From: Gordonia asplenii | Lineage (GTDB): Bacteria > Actinomycetota > Actinomycetes > Mycobacteriales > Mycobacteriaceae | Assembly: GCF_012933505.1 (NCBI RefSeq) | Contig: NZ_JABBNB010000023.1 | Span: 44,378-108,377, forward strand | Reading direction: 5' to 3' | DNA length: 64,000 nt | Part shown: positions 1 to 8,742 of the stretch, in pieces | How the letters are laid out: every line of letters begins with the position of its first letter | How positions within the stretch are numbered: the first letter of the stretch is position 1 | Position numbers and translations under genes: made by a program | Notes under the pieces: model-generated | Databases searched by the model: none | The model's input: the letters and a program-made list of their open reading frames with translations, nothing else | What the model was told of the DNA's origin: nothing

Positions 1-936
1 CGCACCTGCTACCGGCATGTCAAAGGCACCCACGGTGGTGCCAGCTATCCGATCATGCGGGTGGTCGCGTTGGTGGCCTGCTCGACCCGCACCCTGCTCG
101 ACATCGCATTCGGACCCGACAGTGACGGCGAAATCCGGTATGCGACACAACTTTTCCGGTCCCTGCGGTCGGGAATGCTCGTGTTGGGTGACCGTGCCTA
201 CGACTCGCAGGAGGTGTACCAGGCGATCATCCTCGGCAGCCACGCCGATCTGCTGATCCGCGCCAGCAGCACCCGCAAACCCGTCCTGATCGAACGGTGC
301 GCCGACGGGACCTGGCTCACCCGCATCGGCGCGGTCACCCTACGCGTCATCGACGCCACCATCGACGTCTACGACGCGCAGGACCACACTCTGGTCAAGA
401 CCGGCCACTACCGGCTGCTGACCTCCCTGCTCGACCCGGACCGGTACCCGGCGGCCGACCTCGTCGAGCTCTACCACCAGCGCTGGGAAATTGAGACGAC
501 CTACCTGGAACTGAAATCGACGCTCCTGCACGGTCGGGTGCTGCGCGCCCGCACCCCCGACGGGATCGAACAGGAACTCTACGCCCTGCTGAGCACCTAC
601 CAGGCGCTGCGACTGGCCATCGCCGACGCCGCCATCCCCGCGGCCGTCGCCCCGGACCGCGCCAGCTTCAGCATCGCCGTACACGCCGCCGCAGATCGAA
701 TCATCCAATGCCGCAACGCAAACGAAGCCATCTCCGCCACCATCAGACACATCGCAGAAGCGATCCTGGCCCGACTCCTACCCCAACGACGATCCCGATC
801 CTGCCCCCGCGTGGTCAAACGCGCCATCTCCAAACACCGCGCCAAAGGCCCCATCGACCGCACCAACCACCGCACAACCATCACCGTCAACACACCAACA
901 ACACCCACACCCTTGACAACCACCCACGGACCTTAA
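1..936 (+). CDS. IS4-family transposase, 5' part outside window
   Basis: The frame is open from the first base, so the gene starts upstream of the window; about 311 residues are visible. It is a DDE transposase of the IS4 superfamily. The second catalytic Asp sits in LGDRAYDS and the C-terminal YREK signature is present as Y-(2)-R-(3)-E-(6)-K around YHQRWEIE, followed by the usual Arg-rich tail. The first catalytic Asp would lie before base 1. The stop lies only about 30 bases before the next gene, so the element end must fall within that gap. Whether the copy is intact cannot be judged from this window. Confidence 0.85.
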   Translation, partial: RTCYRHVKGTHGGASYPIMRVVALVACSTRTLLDIAFGPDSDGEIRYATQLFRSLRSGMLVLGDRAYDSQEVYQAIILGSHADLLIRASSTRKPVLIERCADGTWLTRIGAVTLRVIDATIDVYDAQDHTLVKTGHYRLLTSLLDPDRYPAADLVELYHQRWEIETTYLELKSTLLHGRVLRARTPDGIEQELYALLSTYQALRLAIADAAIPAAVAPDRASFSIAVHAAADRIIQCRNANEAISATIRHIAEAILARLLPQRRSRSCPRVVKRAISKHRAKGPIDRTNHRTTITVNTPTTPTPLTTTHGP

Positions 937-946
937 CTACCCGGCA
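1..946 (+). mobile_element. right part of an IS4-type insertion sequence
   Basis: The mobile element carries the transposase above. Its right boundary must fall between the transposase stop and the TAGGCT promoter-like motif of the next gene; I could not identify the terminal inverted repeat because the left end is outside the window. Genes for RDD-family proteins usually sit beside the DUF95/SpoIIM gene in relatives, so the insertion may have separated such a neighbour. That last point is inference. Confidence 0.6.
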
Positions 947-953
947 TTGCGGC

Positions 954-959
954 TAGGCT
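954..959 (+). promoter_or_regulatory. -10-like TAGGCT, possible leaderless start
   Basis: TAGGCT fits the actinobacterial TANNNT -10 consensus and ends 8 bases before the GTG proposed as the start of the SpoIIM-like gene. No Shine-Dalgarno lies between them, which suits a leaderless transcript. It is immediately downstream of the insertion sequence. Confidence 0.4.
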
Positions 960-967
960 TGGACGTC

Positions 968-1966
968 GTGGACCTCGACGCATACGTTGCTGCACATCAA
1001 GGCAGCTGGCAGCGGCTCGATGAGCTGTCCCGACGACGCTCCCTCAGCGGGGCCGAAGCCGACGAGATCCTCGACCTCTACCAGCGCGTCGCGACTCACC
1101 TGTCGGTCATTCGCTCGACGGCCCCCGACGCAGGCGTCATCGGATACCTGTCGGCGCTGCTGGCCCGCGCCCGCGCCAAGGCGAGCGGAACCCGGGCGAT
1201 GTCATTGCGCGACATCGCAACCTATTTCACCCGAACACTGCCGGCCGGCCTCTACCGGCTGCGCTGGTGGTGGATCATCACCATGCTCTCGTCGTTCGCG
1301 GCGATCGGTGTGGTCATGTGGTGGATGGTGTCGCATCCGCGGATCGAGTCCTCGCTCGCCTCGCCCAGCGAAATCGACCAGCTCGTCAACAACGACTTCG
1401 AGAGCTACTACTCCGAAAGTGCCGCGGGCGCTTTCGCTTTCCATGTATGGACCAACAACTTCTGGCTGGCTGCCGTCTGCATCGCATTCGGCGTGTTCTG
1501 TATCCCGGTCGTCTACATCCTCATCGACAATGTCATCAACGTCGGCGTCGTCGGGTCGATGATGATCAGCCACGACCGCGGCTCGTTGTTCTTCGGCCTG
1601 ATCCTCCCGCACGGCCTGCTGGAGATGACGTGCCTGTTCGTGTCGGCGGCGGTCGGGCTGAAACTCTTCTGGACGTGGGTCTCACCCGGCGCCCGAACCC
1701 GGGTGCAGGCACTGGCCGAGGAGGGTCGCACGGCGTTGGCCATCGCACTCGGACTGGTGGTGCTGTTGCTCATCACCGGTGTCATCGAGGCGTTCGTGAC
1801 GCCGTCGGCCCTGCCCACCTGGGCACGCATCGGGGTGGGCGTAGCCGCCGAGATCGGCTTCCTCGCCTACGTTTTCACGTTGGGGCGCAACGCCTATCTC
1901 GACGGCGCGACCGGCGATCTGGAGTCGGAGAGCGACCGCGGATACATCGCGCCGGTAGCGGCCTAG
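968..1966 (+). CDS. Stage II sporulation protein M-like (DUF95) membrane protein
   Basis: A 332-residue integral membrane protein of the SpoIIM/DUF95 family. The soluble N-terminus (VDLDAYVAAH..., about residues 1-85) is followed by five or so hydrophobic segments; the family motif area with FGLILPHGLLEM is seen near residue 215, and the C-terminus is cytosolic-looking. I chose GTG at 968 because homologues begin with xDLDAYV and a TAGGCT -10 lies just upstream; a TTG at 947 is in frame too. It stands next to, but opposite, the MoxR-DUF58-DUF4350-DUF4129 operon, a common arrangement in actinobacteria. Its biochemical role outside sporulation is unknown; a role in membrane or envelope organisation is only inferred from context. 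Confidence 0.85.
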   Translation: MDLDAYVAAHQGSWQRLDELSRRRSLSGAEADEILDLYQRVATHLSVIRSTAPDAGVIGYLSALLARARAKASGTRAMSLRDIATYFTRTLPAGLYRLRWWWIITMLSSFAAIGVVMWWMVSHPRIESSLASPSEIDQLVNNDFESYYSESAAGAFAFHVWTNNFWLAAVCIAFGVFCIPVVYILIDNVINVGVVGSMMISHDRGSLFFGLILPHGLLEMTCLFVSAAVGLKLFWTWVSPGARTRVQALAEEGRTALAIALGLVVLLLITGVIEAFVTPSALPTWARIGVGVAAEIGFLAYVFTLGRNAYLDGATGDLESESDRGYIAPVAA

Positions 1967-1978
1967 TGGGTTGTCGCG

Positions 1979-2637
1979 CCTAATGGTATTGATATCTTGC
2001 GCGCCCCATGCTTCGCCGCATCCTGGTGGTTGAGCGAGGCGAAGCCGAGTCGAAGCCACGGTGACGCTGCGGGTTTCGTCACTGTCCGCCGGCGGGCTTT
2101 CGACTCGCTTCGGCCCGGCTCAACTCATCTCGCTGGTTGAGCCGGACGAGCGCCGTGCTGAGCGAGGCGCTAGCCGAGTCGAAGTAGCGCTAGCCGAGTC
2201 CGTGTCGAAACCTCTCAACCACAACGACTTTCGACGGTCCGCGCCAATATCGCGATGTCACCCGGCAAGTGAGGCGTGTGCACCCTTTGGGTGCAGACGC
2301 CTCGATGTTCGATTCCATCACAGTTCGACACGTGCGCTACCATCAAATGCATTGTTGTACAGGGGTTTCGACACACTCGTCGCTAGCGCTCCTCGCGGCT
2401 CAACCAGCGGGCCCGGCTCAACCAGCGGGCGGAGCGGCGGGCCCGGCTCAACCAGCGGGCGGAGCGGCGGGCCCGGCTCGGCCGGCGTGTGTGGTGGTTT
2501 CGACACGCTCGTCGCTAGCGCTCCTCGCGGCTCAACCGGCGGGTGGAGTGCCCCGGCCGGTGGGGTTTGGACTCGCTCCGCTCGCTCAACCGGCAGAGGA
2601 ACGCAACGTCATACAACTCGTCAAGTGCGACACACCA
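1979..2637. repeat. composite intergenic repeat, copy 1
   Basis: This gene-free stretch is a long copy of a non-coding element whose second copy lies at 26385-26868. Both copies begin with CCTAATGGTATTGATATC and end with a block containing AACGCAACGTCATACAACTC followed by AAGTGCGACACAC. The core at about 2155-2370 is nearly identical between copies and includes a hairpin, GTGCACCC-TTT-GGGTGCA. Copy 1 also has a triplication of an Ala/Gly-like GCGGGCCCGGCTCAACCA unit and several REP-like GGTTGAGC...GTCGAAACC modules. An open frame of 205 codons crosses it but has no homology I recognise and repetitive composition. Confidence 0.75.
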
Positions 2638-2644
2638 CTGGGCC

Positions 2645-3937
2645 CTACAGCAGTCCTCGCGACTTCAGCGTCAGATAGTGGTCGGCCAGCGCGGGCGGGA
2701 GCTTGTCGGGAACCGCGTCGATCACGTCGACGCCGAGCCGGCCGACCGCCGACGCCATCCGCTCACGCTGCTCGATGGCTCGCGCCGCGGCCGCTGCGTC
2801 GAACGTCGACTCGGTGTCGCCGCGGTCGGCGAGCATCGCGGGCAGGGCGGGGTCGGCGACCGATCCGATGACCACCCGATAACGCTGCGCCAAGACGGCG
2901 AGGGTCGGGAGAAGCGACTCCTCGATGGCGGCCGGTTCCAGCGGCGTCAGCAGGACCAGCAGGGCCCGCTGCCTGCTCAGCCGCGCTACCTCGGCGCCGA
3001 GCAACGGCCAATCTGCTTCCAGCAGAGCAGGTTCCAGTGGTGCCATCGCGTTGACCAGATTGCTCAGCAGGTCGATACCCTTCGTCGAGGTGACCCGGCG
3101 ATGAATCTTTCGGTCACCGGCGATCAGGTCGACCCGGTCACCGGCGTGTGCGGCCAACGCGGCCAACAGCAGCGCGGCGTCCATCGCCGAATCCAGCCGG
3201 GGCATGTCTTCCACGCGCCCGGCCGACGTCCGCGACGTGTCGAGCACGATCACGATGTGCCGGTCCTTCTCCGGCTGCCACGTCCGCACCACCGTCGAGC
3301 GGCGTCGAGCGGTCGCGCGCCAGTCGATGCTTCGGACGTCGTCGCCTTCGACGTAGTCGCGCAGCGAGTCGAATTCCGTTCCCTGGCCCCGAATCCGCAC
3401 CGCGGACCGGCCGTCGAGCTGCCGCAGCCGGGCCAACCGGGACGGTAGGTGCTTGCGGGAATCGAAGGGCGGCAACGCCCGCACCTGCCCGGGCACGAAC
3501 TGCGACTTCTGCCGCCCGGCGATGCCCAGCGGCCCCCGACGTCGCAGCGTCACCCGAATGGCCAGCCGATCGCCGCGCCGCGTCGGCCGCAGAACCGTTG
3601 TCACAAAACGACGTTCGCCGCCGGGGATGTCGATGCGATGCGGCGTCGACGACGCCCCCGCCGACGGCTGCCACGCGTCACGGATCTCACCGTGAAAGGC
3701 ACGCTTGTCCATGTTCGTGAGAAACAGCGTCGACGACGATGCGTCGCCGAGGCGAATCGGATCCGACGCCGAGCGGGCGATCAGCAGTGTCGAGGTACGT
3801 CCCGCGACCAGGTAGTCTCCGACGGCTACGAAGGCGCACAACAGAAACCAGACGAAGACGACCCAGTACTCGGGGTGCACGATCGTCGGAATCGCGCCCA
3901 CCGCGACGAGTCCGAGCAGTCGGCCGGTGACGTACAT
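2645..3937 (-). CDS. DUF58 domain-containing protein
   Basis: A 430-residue protein with two N-terminal membrane helices (about 5-20 and 24-42), a beta-rich middle, and the DUF58 signature at about residues 187-213, containing YVEGDDVRSIDWRATARR. A von Willebrand A-like segment follows, with a MIDAS-like DTSRTS at 233. DUF58 proteins are typically encoded with MoxR ATPases, and the pair is thought to act as a chaperone or metal-insertion machine on membrane or secreted targets. The start is ATG at 3937, overlapping the MoxR stop by one base (TGATG), which is evidence for coupling; a longer upstream frame is only the MoxR shadow. It is the last gene of a five-gene operon. Confidence 0.9.
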   Translation of the reverse strand: MYVTGRLLGLVAVGAIPTIVHPEYWVVFVWFLLCAFVAVGDYLVAGRTSTLLIARSASDPIRLGDASSSTLFLTNMDKRAFHGEIRDAWQPSAGASSTPHRIDIPGGERRFVTTVLRPTRRGDRLAIRVTLRRRGPLGIAGRQKSQFVPGQVRALPPFDSRKHLPSRLARLRQLDGRSAVRIRGQGTEFDSLRDYVEGDDVRSIDWRATARRRSTVVRTWQPEKDRHIVIVLDTSRTSAGRVEDMPRLDSAMDAALLLAALAAHAGDRVDLIAGDRKIHRRVTSTKGIDLLSNLVNAMAPLEPALLEADWPLLGAEVARLSRQRALLVLLTPLEPAAIEESLLPTLAVLAQRYRVVIGSVADPALPAMLADRGDTESTFDAAAAARAIEQRERMASAVGRLGVDVIDAVPDKLPPALADHYLTLKSRGLL

Positions 3938-4941
3938 CAGCGTGGAACGGGAACGGAATTGATGGCGGCATCGAGCACGGTCGACACCGCGACTCCCTCC
4001 AGCTCGGCCTCCGGTCGTAGGGAAAGACGGTGTGCGAGAGTCGATTGCGCGAGCGCCTTGACGTCGTCGGGGGTGACGAACGTCCGTCCGTTGAGCCACG
4101 CCCACGCTCGGCTGGTGCTCATCAGCGCCGTCGCGCCGCGTGGGCTCACGCCGAGTGCCAACGACGGCGACACCCGGGTGGCTCGCGCGATGTCGACGAT
4201 GTAGGCGAGTACCGCCGGCGCGATCGCGACCTGCCGGACCGCTGCTGCGCCCGCCTCGATGTCGACGCCCGAGGCGACCGGCGCAACACCGGCGCCCGCC
4301 AGATTGCGCGGATCGAAACCGGCTGCGTGCCTTGCCAATACGGTGATCTCGTCATCGCGTGGCGGCAACGGGAGGGTCACTTTCAACAGGAATCGGTCCA
4401 GCTGGGCCTCGGGAAGCGGATAGGTGCCCTCGTACTCGACGGGGTTCTGCGTGGCGGCGACGAGGAAGGGTGCGGGCAGTGGCCGCGGCACGCCGTCGAC
4501 CGAGACCTGCCGCTCCTCCATCGCCTCGAGCAGGGACGCCTGCGTCTTCGGCGGCGTGCGGTTGATCTCGTCGGCGAGCAGCAGATTGGTGAACACCGGC
4601 CCGGGCCGGAAGGTGAACTCCGACGTCGCGTTGTCGTAGACGAGTGAGCCGGTCACGTCGCCCGGCATCAGGTCCGGGGTGAACTGAACACGCTTGGTGT
4701 CGACGGCCAGTGCCGCGGCCATGGTGCGCACCAGCAGTGTCTTGGCGACGCCGGGCACGCCTTCGAGCAGGATATGCCCGCGGCACAGCAGGGAGATGAG
4801 AATTCCGGCGACTGCGGCATCCTGTCCCACAACGGTTTTCGCCACTTCTGCGCGGACCCGGGTCAGCGCGTCGCGGGCGCGTTCGGGGTGCGCGGCGCTC
4901 ATCGGCGTGGACGCGGGCGCAGCTTTGGACAGATCAGCCAT
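3937..4941 (-). CDS. MoxR-family AAA+ ATPase
   Basis: 334 residues. Walker A is GVPGVAKT at 61-68 (the glycine-to-alanine variant typical of MoxR), Walker B is LLLADEINR with the acidic pair at 124-125, and a sensor-1 type ATQNPVEYEGT and a C-terminal lid follow. MoxR ATPases act in the cytosol with a vWA partner, here the DUF58 protein directly downstream. The first 8 codons overlap the end of the DUF4350 gene by 8 bases. The substrate of this MoxR is unknown. Confidence 0.93.
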   Translation of the reverse strand: MADLSKAAPASTPMSAAHPERARDALTRVRAEVAKTVVGQDAAVAGILISLLCRGHILLEGVPGVAKTLLVRTMAAALAVDTKRVQFTPDLMPGDVTGSLVYDNATSEFTFRPGPVFTNLLLADEINRTPPKTQASLLEAMEERQVSVDGVPRPLPAPFLVAATQNPVEYEGTYPLPEAQLDRFLLKVTLPLPPRDDEITVLARHAAGFDPRNLAGAGVAPVASGVDIEAGAAAVRQVAIAPAVLAYIVDIARATRVSPSLALGVSPRGATALMSTSRAWAWLNGRTFVTPDDVKALAQSTLAHRLSLRPEAELEGVAVSTVLDAAINSVPVPR

Positions 4942-6166
4942 AGCGTCGGTGAACTTCCTCTTCGATACGTGACAGGTCGTTGGCGTAGGAGAGCAATTGG
5001 TCCTCGGTGCCCGGCAGCGGTCCGGCGAGCAGGTGCGCCAGCCACGCCCTCTCTGCGCCGGAAGCCGTTGCGGCGGTGTCGATCACGATGGTGACGTCGG
5101 TCCGGGTGGGCAGTCCGAGCGACTTCGTGAGTCGGCGAATCGTGTGATCCCGCAACTGTTTGCCGGCACGCGGCACATCGCCCGCACGATGGTAGAGCCG
5201 CCCGCGTGCCTGTGTGGTCTCGATGGCCTTCACCACCGCGGGCAGCGGCTCGACGACGAGCCGACCGAACCGGCGTCCGCGCCACACCATGGCGGCGAGC
5301 AGCGCGACGAACGCCAACGCGATGAGCGGGCCGATCGCCCGCGGGATGTCCGACGGTCCGCCGGCGGTCTGGCTCGGCGGAACATCCTTCACCGAGGGGA
5401 TGTACCAGAGCAGGCGGTCGTGGCCGCCGAGCATGCGTACCGCGACTCCGGCGTTGTCGAACATGTCGATGGAACCGTTGGTGAACTGCAGACCGCTCGC
5501 GACCACGACCTGTGGCCGCGAGCCGTTAGCGGGCAGCACAACGACATTCGAGCCGCCGGTGGTCGACGACGTCCGGAGGGTGAAGCAGCTGGTCGCCGAA
5601 CTCCCGGGGGCCACGACGTAGGTCGCCGAACTCGCCGAGATGACGTCGGACGGCGCGATGCCCGGCGTCGAACAGTCGGCCCGGACCGACGAGATGCTGA
5701 TGTCGTAGCCGTATCCGGTCGATGCCGGCGGTGCGAGTTCGGTCAGCGTCGACTGCCGCGGATTCAGTAGCACCAAACGTGCTGCGCCGCCGACCCTTTC
5801 GCGTAGCTTGCCGGCCGTGTAGGAATTCAGCGCACTGTCGCCGGTGACGACCACCGTCGTGTTCGCATCGGGTCGGCCCGCGGCGAACAGCTGCTTCTGA
5901 TTGCGGACGACGTCCACGTGCACGCCGTGTGCGTCGATCACGCGCGCCAATGCGCGTGTGCCCGACGTTCCCGGGTTGTCGGGGTCGAGAGGGTCCGACG
6001 TGGTGCCGAGCTTGTTCGACGCCGCCGAGACGGCTAGGGCCGCAATGCCGCCGACGACGATCAGCGCCACGGCGCCGAGCACCGCGAACAGGATCCAGCG
6101 CCGGGGCCGGGGAGCCTTCGGTGCCCTGGCGGGCACCGGTGGAGCGGCCTGAGCGGGTGCACTCAT
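4934..6166 (-). CDS. DUF4350 domain-containing membrane protein
   Basis: 410 residues. A Pro/Ala-rich cytosolic N-terminus is followed by a membrane helix at about 25-48, a large extracytosolic domain with the DUF4350 fold (sequence such as DPDNPGTSGTRALARVI and TVVVTGDSALNSY resembling GATase1-like domains), a second helix near residue 260 and a cytosolic C-terminal region. The ATG at 6166 overlaps the upstream stop in ATGA, fixing the start against a longer open frame. Linked DUF4350-MoxR-DUF58-DUF4129 sets are common in actinobacteria. The function is unknown. Confidence 0.88.
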   Translation of the reverse strand: MSAPAQAAPPVPARAPKAPRPRRWILFAVLGAVALIVVGGIAALAVSAASNKLGTTSDPLDPDNPGTSGTRALARVIDAHGVHVDVVRNQKQLFAAGRPDANTTVVVTGDSALNSYTAGKLRERVGGAARLVLLNPRQSTLTELAPPASTGYGYDISISSVRADCSTPGIAPSDVISASSATYVVAPGSSATSCFTLRTSSTTGGSNVVVLPANGSRPQVVVASGLQFTNGSIDMFDNAGVAVRMLGGHDRLLWYIPSVKDVPPSQTAGGPSDIPRAIGPLIALAFVALLAAMVWRGRRFGRLVVEPLPAVVKAIETTQARGRLYHRAGDVPRAGKQLRDHTIRRLTKSLGLPTRTDVTIVIDTAATASGAERAWLAHLLAGPLPGTEDQLLSYANDLSRIEEEVHRRYG

Positions 6167-6861
6167 CGGGCCGCCTCCCGAATCGGTGGGAGGCTGGGCG
6201 GGGGCGCCTCGACGTCGTCGACGAGACGCGGTTTGGTGCTCTTCAGCTTGGTGTCGAGAGCCTGGATGGTCAGTGCGTGCTCGTGGGTCGCGGGCCGACC
6301 ACCATAGGCGACGTCGTCGAAAAGATCTGCCCCGCTGAGTAACTCGTTCACCAAGGTCGGGAACGGAGCAGTCAAGCGATACGCGATTTCGTGAGCGGTC
6401 AACGACGCCGCGCGAGTCAACAGCGTCCGTTCGACCGCCTCCTGGGCGATCGCGCGCATGCTGCACACGATGCTGCGCAGATAGTCACCCGCCTGCAACG
6501 CTTCGGTGGCGAGCTCACGATGCTGTGCCGCAGTCAATTTCGACGATCCCAGCACCGCGCGATCCCCCGTCGCGGTGTCCTCGGCCCGCCGATTGCGGCG
6601 CAGTCGGGCGAGCAGATACACGGCCCCGGCGAGGATCGCCAGCGCGATGACGATGGAGATGATCAGCGGCGTCGAACCGGAGTCGGAGCCGAAGACGTTC
6701 TGGAAGAAGTCCGAGAACCACCGGCCGATCGCGTCGCTGATCCGGTCCCACCAACTCGGTTGCGGGTGATAGTCGTTCTTGCGCAACTCGTCTTCGAGCC
6801 AGCGTCGGGCTTCGTCATTGCTCGGATCGAGCCCGGCGGCGAGGGTGCGGGTGGCGCTCAC
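6163..6861 (-). CDS. DUF4129 domain-containing membrane protein
   Basis: 232 residues. An amphipathic N-terminus with DEARRWLEDELRKNDYH is followed by one membrane helix at about 86-105 and a cytosolic DUF4129 domain that contains the helical TAAQHRELATEALQAGDYLRSI region. DUF4129 is often fused to transglutaminase-like proteins in DUF58/MoxR clusters; here it stands alone. It starts with GTG at 6861, overlapping the upstream gene in GTGA. Confidence 0.88.
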   Translation of the reverse strand: MSATRTLAAGLDPSNDEARRWLEDELRKNDYHPQPSWWDRISDAIGRWFSDFFQNVFGSDSGSTPLIISIVIALAILAGAVYLLARLRRNRRAEDTATGDRAVLGSSKLTAAQHRELATEALQAGDYLRSIVCSMRAIAQEAVERTLLTRAASLTAHEIAYRLTAPFPTLVNELLSGADLFDDVAYGGRPATHEHALTIQALDTKLKSTKPRLVDDVEAPPPSLPPIREAAR

Positions 6862-7982
6862 GGCGACCCCGTCGGCGCCGCGTCGCCCGAACCCGCGATC
6901 AGTGTGATGTCGAAGCCCTCCAACCGAATTCGTGCGTCCGTGTAGAGCACGGTGATGGCGGTGCCGAGGAACGGCAGCGTGACGAAGTCGGCGAGCGCGG
7001 TCAGTGCCGTGGACGCGATCAGTTTCGTCGTGGACGCGACGATCCCGCCGGACACTCCGTCGGCGACGTCGGCGATGTCACCGGTCGGCGAGGTGATGAC
7101 CGACTGTGCGATCGCGATGATCAGCGCCACCAGCAGCAGGCAGCCCAGCACCCGCCAGCAGACCGGCCGGACCAGCGCCACCGAACGACGAAGAGCCGCA
7201 ATGGGAGTCAGTCCTTCCAGGACGGTGATCGGCATGGCGAACACGATGAACGTCGTCACCGCGACGAGCGCGACGGCGGACACGATGCCGAGCAGTGCCC
7301 CCAGCACCGCCAGTCCCGCCGACGATGCCGCACCCGCTGCGGAGAAGATGGCGGTCACTGCGATCAACGGCACCGCGATGATCACGAATGCGATCGCGGC
7401 GATCGCCAGGACGGCCGGAAGCCGCGGGGCGAGGCGTTCCCAACAACGCTTCAGCGGAGGGTATCGACCTTCGACGGCCCGGCTCGTCGGGTAGGCGAGG
7501 GCGCCGGTCAGGACCGCGGTCAAGAACACCGCTGCGGCGGTGCTCAGTGCCGCCAGGCCGCCGAATGCGCTCAATGCGGTGCCGTCGGCGACGTCGATCG
7601 AGTCGGCCAGTGCCGACACGAGCAACCCGATCAGTGCGCTGATCACGGCGATCACCGCTGAAATCGGCGCCACCGCACGAAGATTGGTGGTGATGGCCGC
7701 GAGCGATCCGGTCACGACGTCGCCGATGCCGAGGGGCCGCAACGGAATGATTCCCGGCTTGTGCGCGGCCAGCGTGTTGGCGTACGTCGGGGGCGGTTGG
7801 TAGCCGTAGATCTCGCTGGGGTGAGCGACGGGGTCGTCGAAGCCCGCCTGGGGGCCGGGAGCCGCGAAATCAGCGGGCGCCCAGCCGGGCGGAAGGTCGG
7901 ATTGCGGTGTTGGCACAGCGGGTTGGGTGCTCGGCGCGATCCAGTGCGCCGACTCGCCGGATGCGGCGGCGTCGTCGGTCAT
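6858..7982 (-). CDS. polytopic membrane protein, first gene of MoxR operon
   Basis: 374 residues if started at ATG 7982, which has an AGGGGG Shine-Dalgarno 11 bases upstream; an in-frame ATG at 8018 would add 12 residues and has a weaker site. A Pro-rich cytosolic segment of about 85 residues ends in a glycerophosphodiester-phosphodiesterase-membrane-domain-like GIIPLRPLGIGDVVTGSLAAI, then about six membrane helices. Similar proteins open the MoxR/DUF58 operons of related genera (DUF7847-like). No catalytic motif is visible. Divergent from the ketosteroid isomerase gene. Confidence 0.85.
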   Translation of the reverse strand: MTDDAAASGESAHWIAPSTQPAVPTPQSDLPPGWAPADFAAPGPQAGFDDPVAHPSEIYGYQPPPTYANTLAAHKPGIIPLRPLGIGDVVTGSLAAITTNLRAVAPISAVIAVISALIGLLVSALADSIDVADGTALSAFGGLAALSTAAAVFLTAVLTGALAYPTSRAVEGRYPPLKRCWERLAPRLPAVLAIAAIAFVIIAVPLIAVTAIFSAAGAASSAGLAVLGALLGIVSAVALVAVTTFIVFAMPITVLEGLTPIAALRRSVALVRPVCWRVLGCLLLVALIIAIAQSVITSPTGDIADVADGVSGGIVASTTKLIASTALTALADFVTLPFLGTAITVLYTDARIRLEGFDITLIAGSGDAAPTGSP

Positions 7983-8059
7983 CTCGGGTGCGCCCCCTTG
8001 TTCGGTCGAAAGGTTCATTTGTTGCCTGCGAACCTACCAAAATTGCTGCTAGGGTCGGA

Positions 8060-8075
8060 CTAGAACACGTTCTAG
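8060..8075. promoter_or_regulatory. KstR-type operator
   Basis: CTAGAACACGTTCTAG is a near-perfect palindrome matching the TNNAACNNGTTNNA operator of KstR, the TetR repressor of cholesterol catabolism in mycobacteria and rhodococci. It lies about 42 bases before the ketosteroid isomerase start, the position expected for a promoter-overlapping operator, and about 78 bases before the divergent membrane protein gene. Confidence 0.8.
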
Positions 8076-8116
8076 ATTGGTGCGCGAGTGCACCTCGAAA
8101 GACAAGGAAACCGCAG

Positions 8117-8506
8117 ATGACAGTGGAACAGGCCACCCTGGCAGGCAAGATCGCCGACACCGTCGAGCAGTACATCGAACGACTGACCGCGGGTGACGCC
8201 GAACGCATCGTCGAACTGTTCGCCGACGGCGCCACCGTCGAAGACCCCATCGGCACCGACGTCCGCACCACCCGCGAACAGTTGATCGAGTTCTACACGA
8301 TCATCCAGAACCTCGACGACCGCCAGGCGACCCTCAAGTGGAAGAAGGTCGCGGGTGACACCGCGGTCTTCGAATTCACCCTGGTCACCCACACCGCGGG
8401 CATGGCCTTCGAGATCACCCCCGTCGACATCATGGTCTTCGACGCCGACGGAAAGATCACGTCGATGCGAGCCGTGTGGGCGCAGGAGGATTTGAAGGTG
8501 TTGTAG
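8117..8506 (+). CDS. steroid delta(5)-3-ketosteroid isomerase (SnoaL-like fold)
   Basis: 129 residues, the usual length for bacterial ketosteroid isomerases, which move the C5-C6 double bond of 5-ene-3-ketosteroids to C4-C5 through a dienolate. The three catalytic residues are all in register with the Comamonas enzyme (Tyr14, Asp38, Asp99): Tyr19, Asp43 in ATVEDPIG and Asp104 in TPVDIMVF, with spacings of 24 and 61 exactly conserved. The ATG at 8117 is the first residue before homology. A KstR-type operator upstream indicates induction during sterol degradation. No other sterol gene is nearby, so it is a dispersed member of that regulon. The evidence is stronger than for most SnoaL-like proteins. 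Confidence 0.9.
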   Translation: MTVEQATLAGKIADTVEQYIERLTAGDAERIVELFADGATVEDPIGTDVRTTREQLIEFYTIIQNLDDRQATLKWKKVAGDTAVFEFTLVTHTAGMAFEITPVDIMVFDADGKITSMRAVWAQEDLKVL

Positions 8507-8603
8507 TTCAGTCTGCTTGGTCGCCTGGGTGGCGCCCGCCGGAGAGCGGCCGTTTGGGCGTAGGACACCCGGGGGGGCGTGGCCGATTGCAAACTGTAAG
8601 TTG

Positions 8604-8712
8604 ACCTTGGCCGAGGGAGCATTCACCTCGGTGACGCTGAGGTCGCATTTTGCAATCAGGCTCCCGATTGAACTCTGCCCCGTCACCTTGGCCGAGGGAG
8701 CATTCACCTCGG
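8604..8712. repeat. two identical 28-bp repeats with internal stem-loop
   Basis: A 28-bp sequence beginning ACCTTGGCCGAGGGAGCATT and ending CACCTCGG occurs identically at 8604-8631 and 8685-8712, same orientation, 81 bp apart. Each copy holds an inverted repeat CCGAGG...CCTCGG with a 9-base loop. The flanks are also loosely similar (GCATTTTGCAATC versus CCGTTTCCAATC), so these look like two diverged units of about 80 bp. They fill the space between the convergent isomerase and SDR genes; a role in termination is possible. Confidence 0.7.
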
Positions 8713-8742
8713 CTCACGTGAGATGGCCGTTTCCAATCCGAC

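Noticed and set aside
2061..2678. 205-codon frame over the composite repeat
   Set aside because: Sequence is repetitive, shared with a second locus where the frame is different, and has no recognisable product.
4934..6466. Longer start for the DUF4350 gene at 6466
   Set aside because: The first 100 codons overlap the DUF4129 gene and lack homology; the ATGA overlap at 6163-6166 gives the start.
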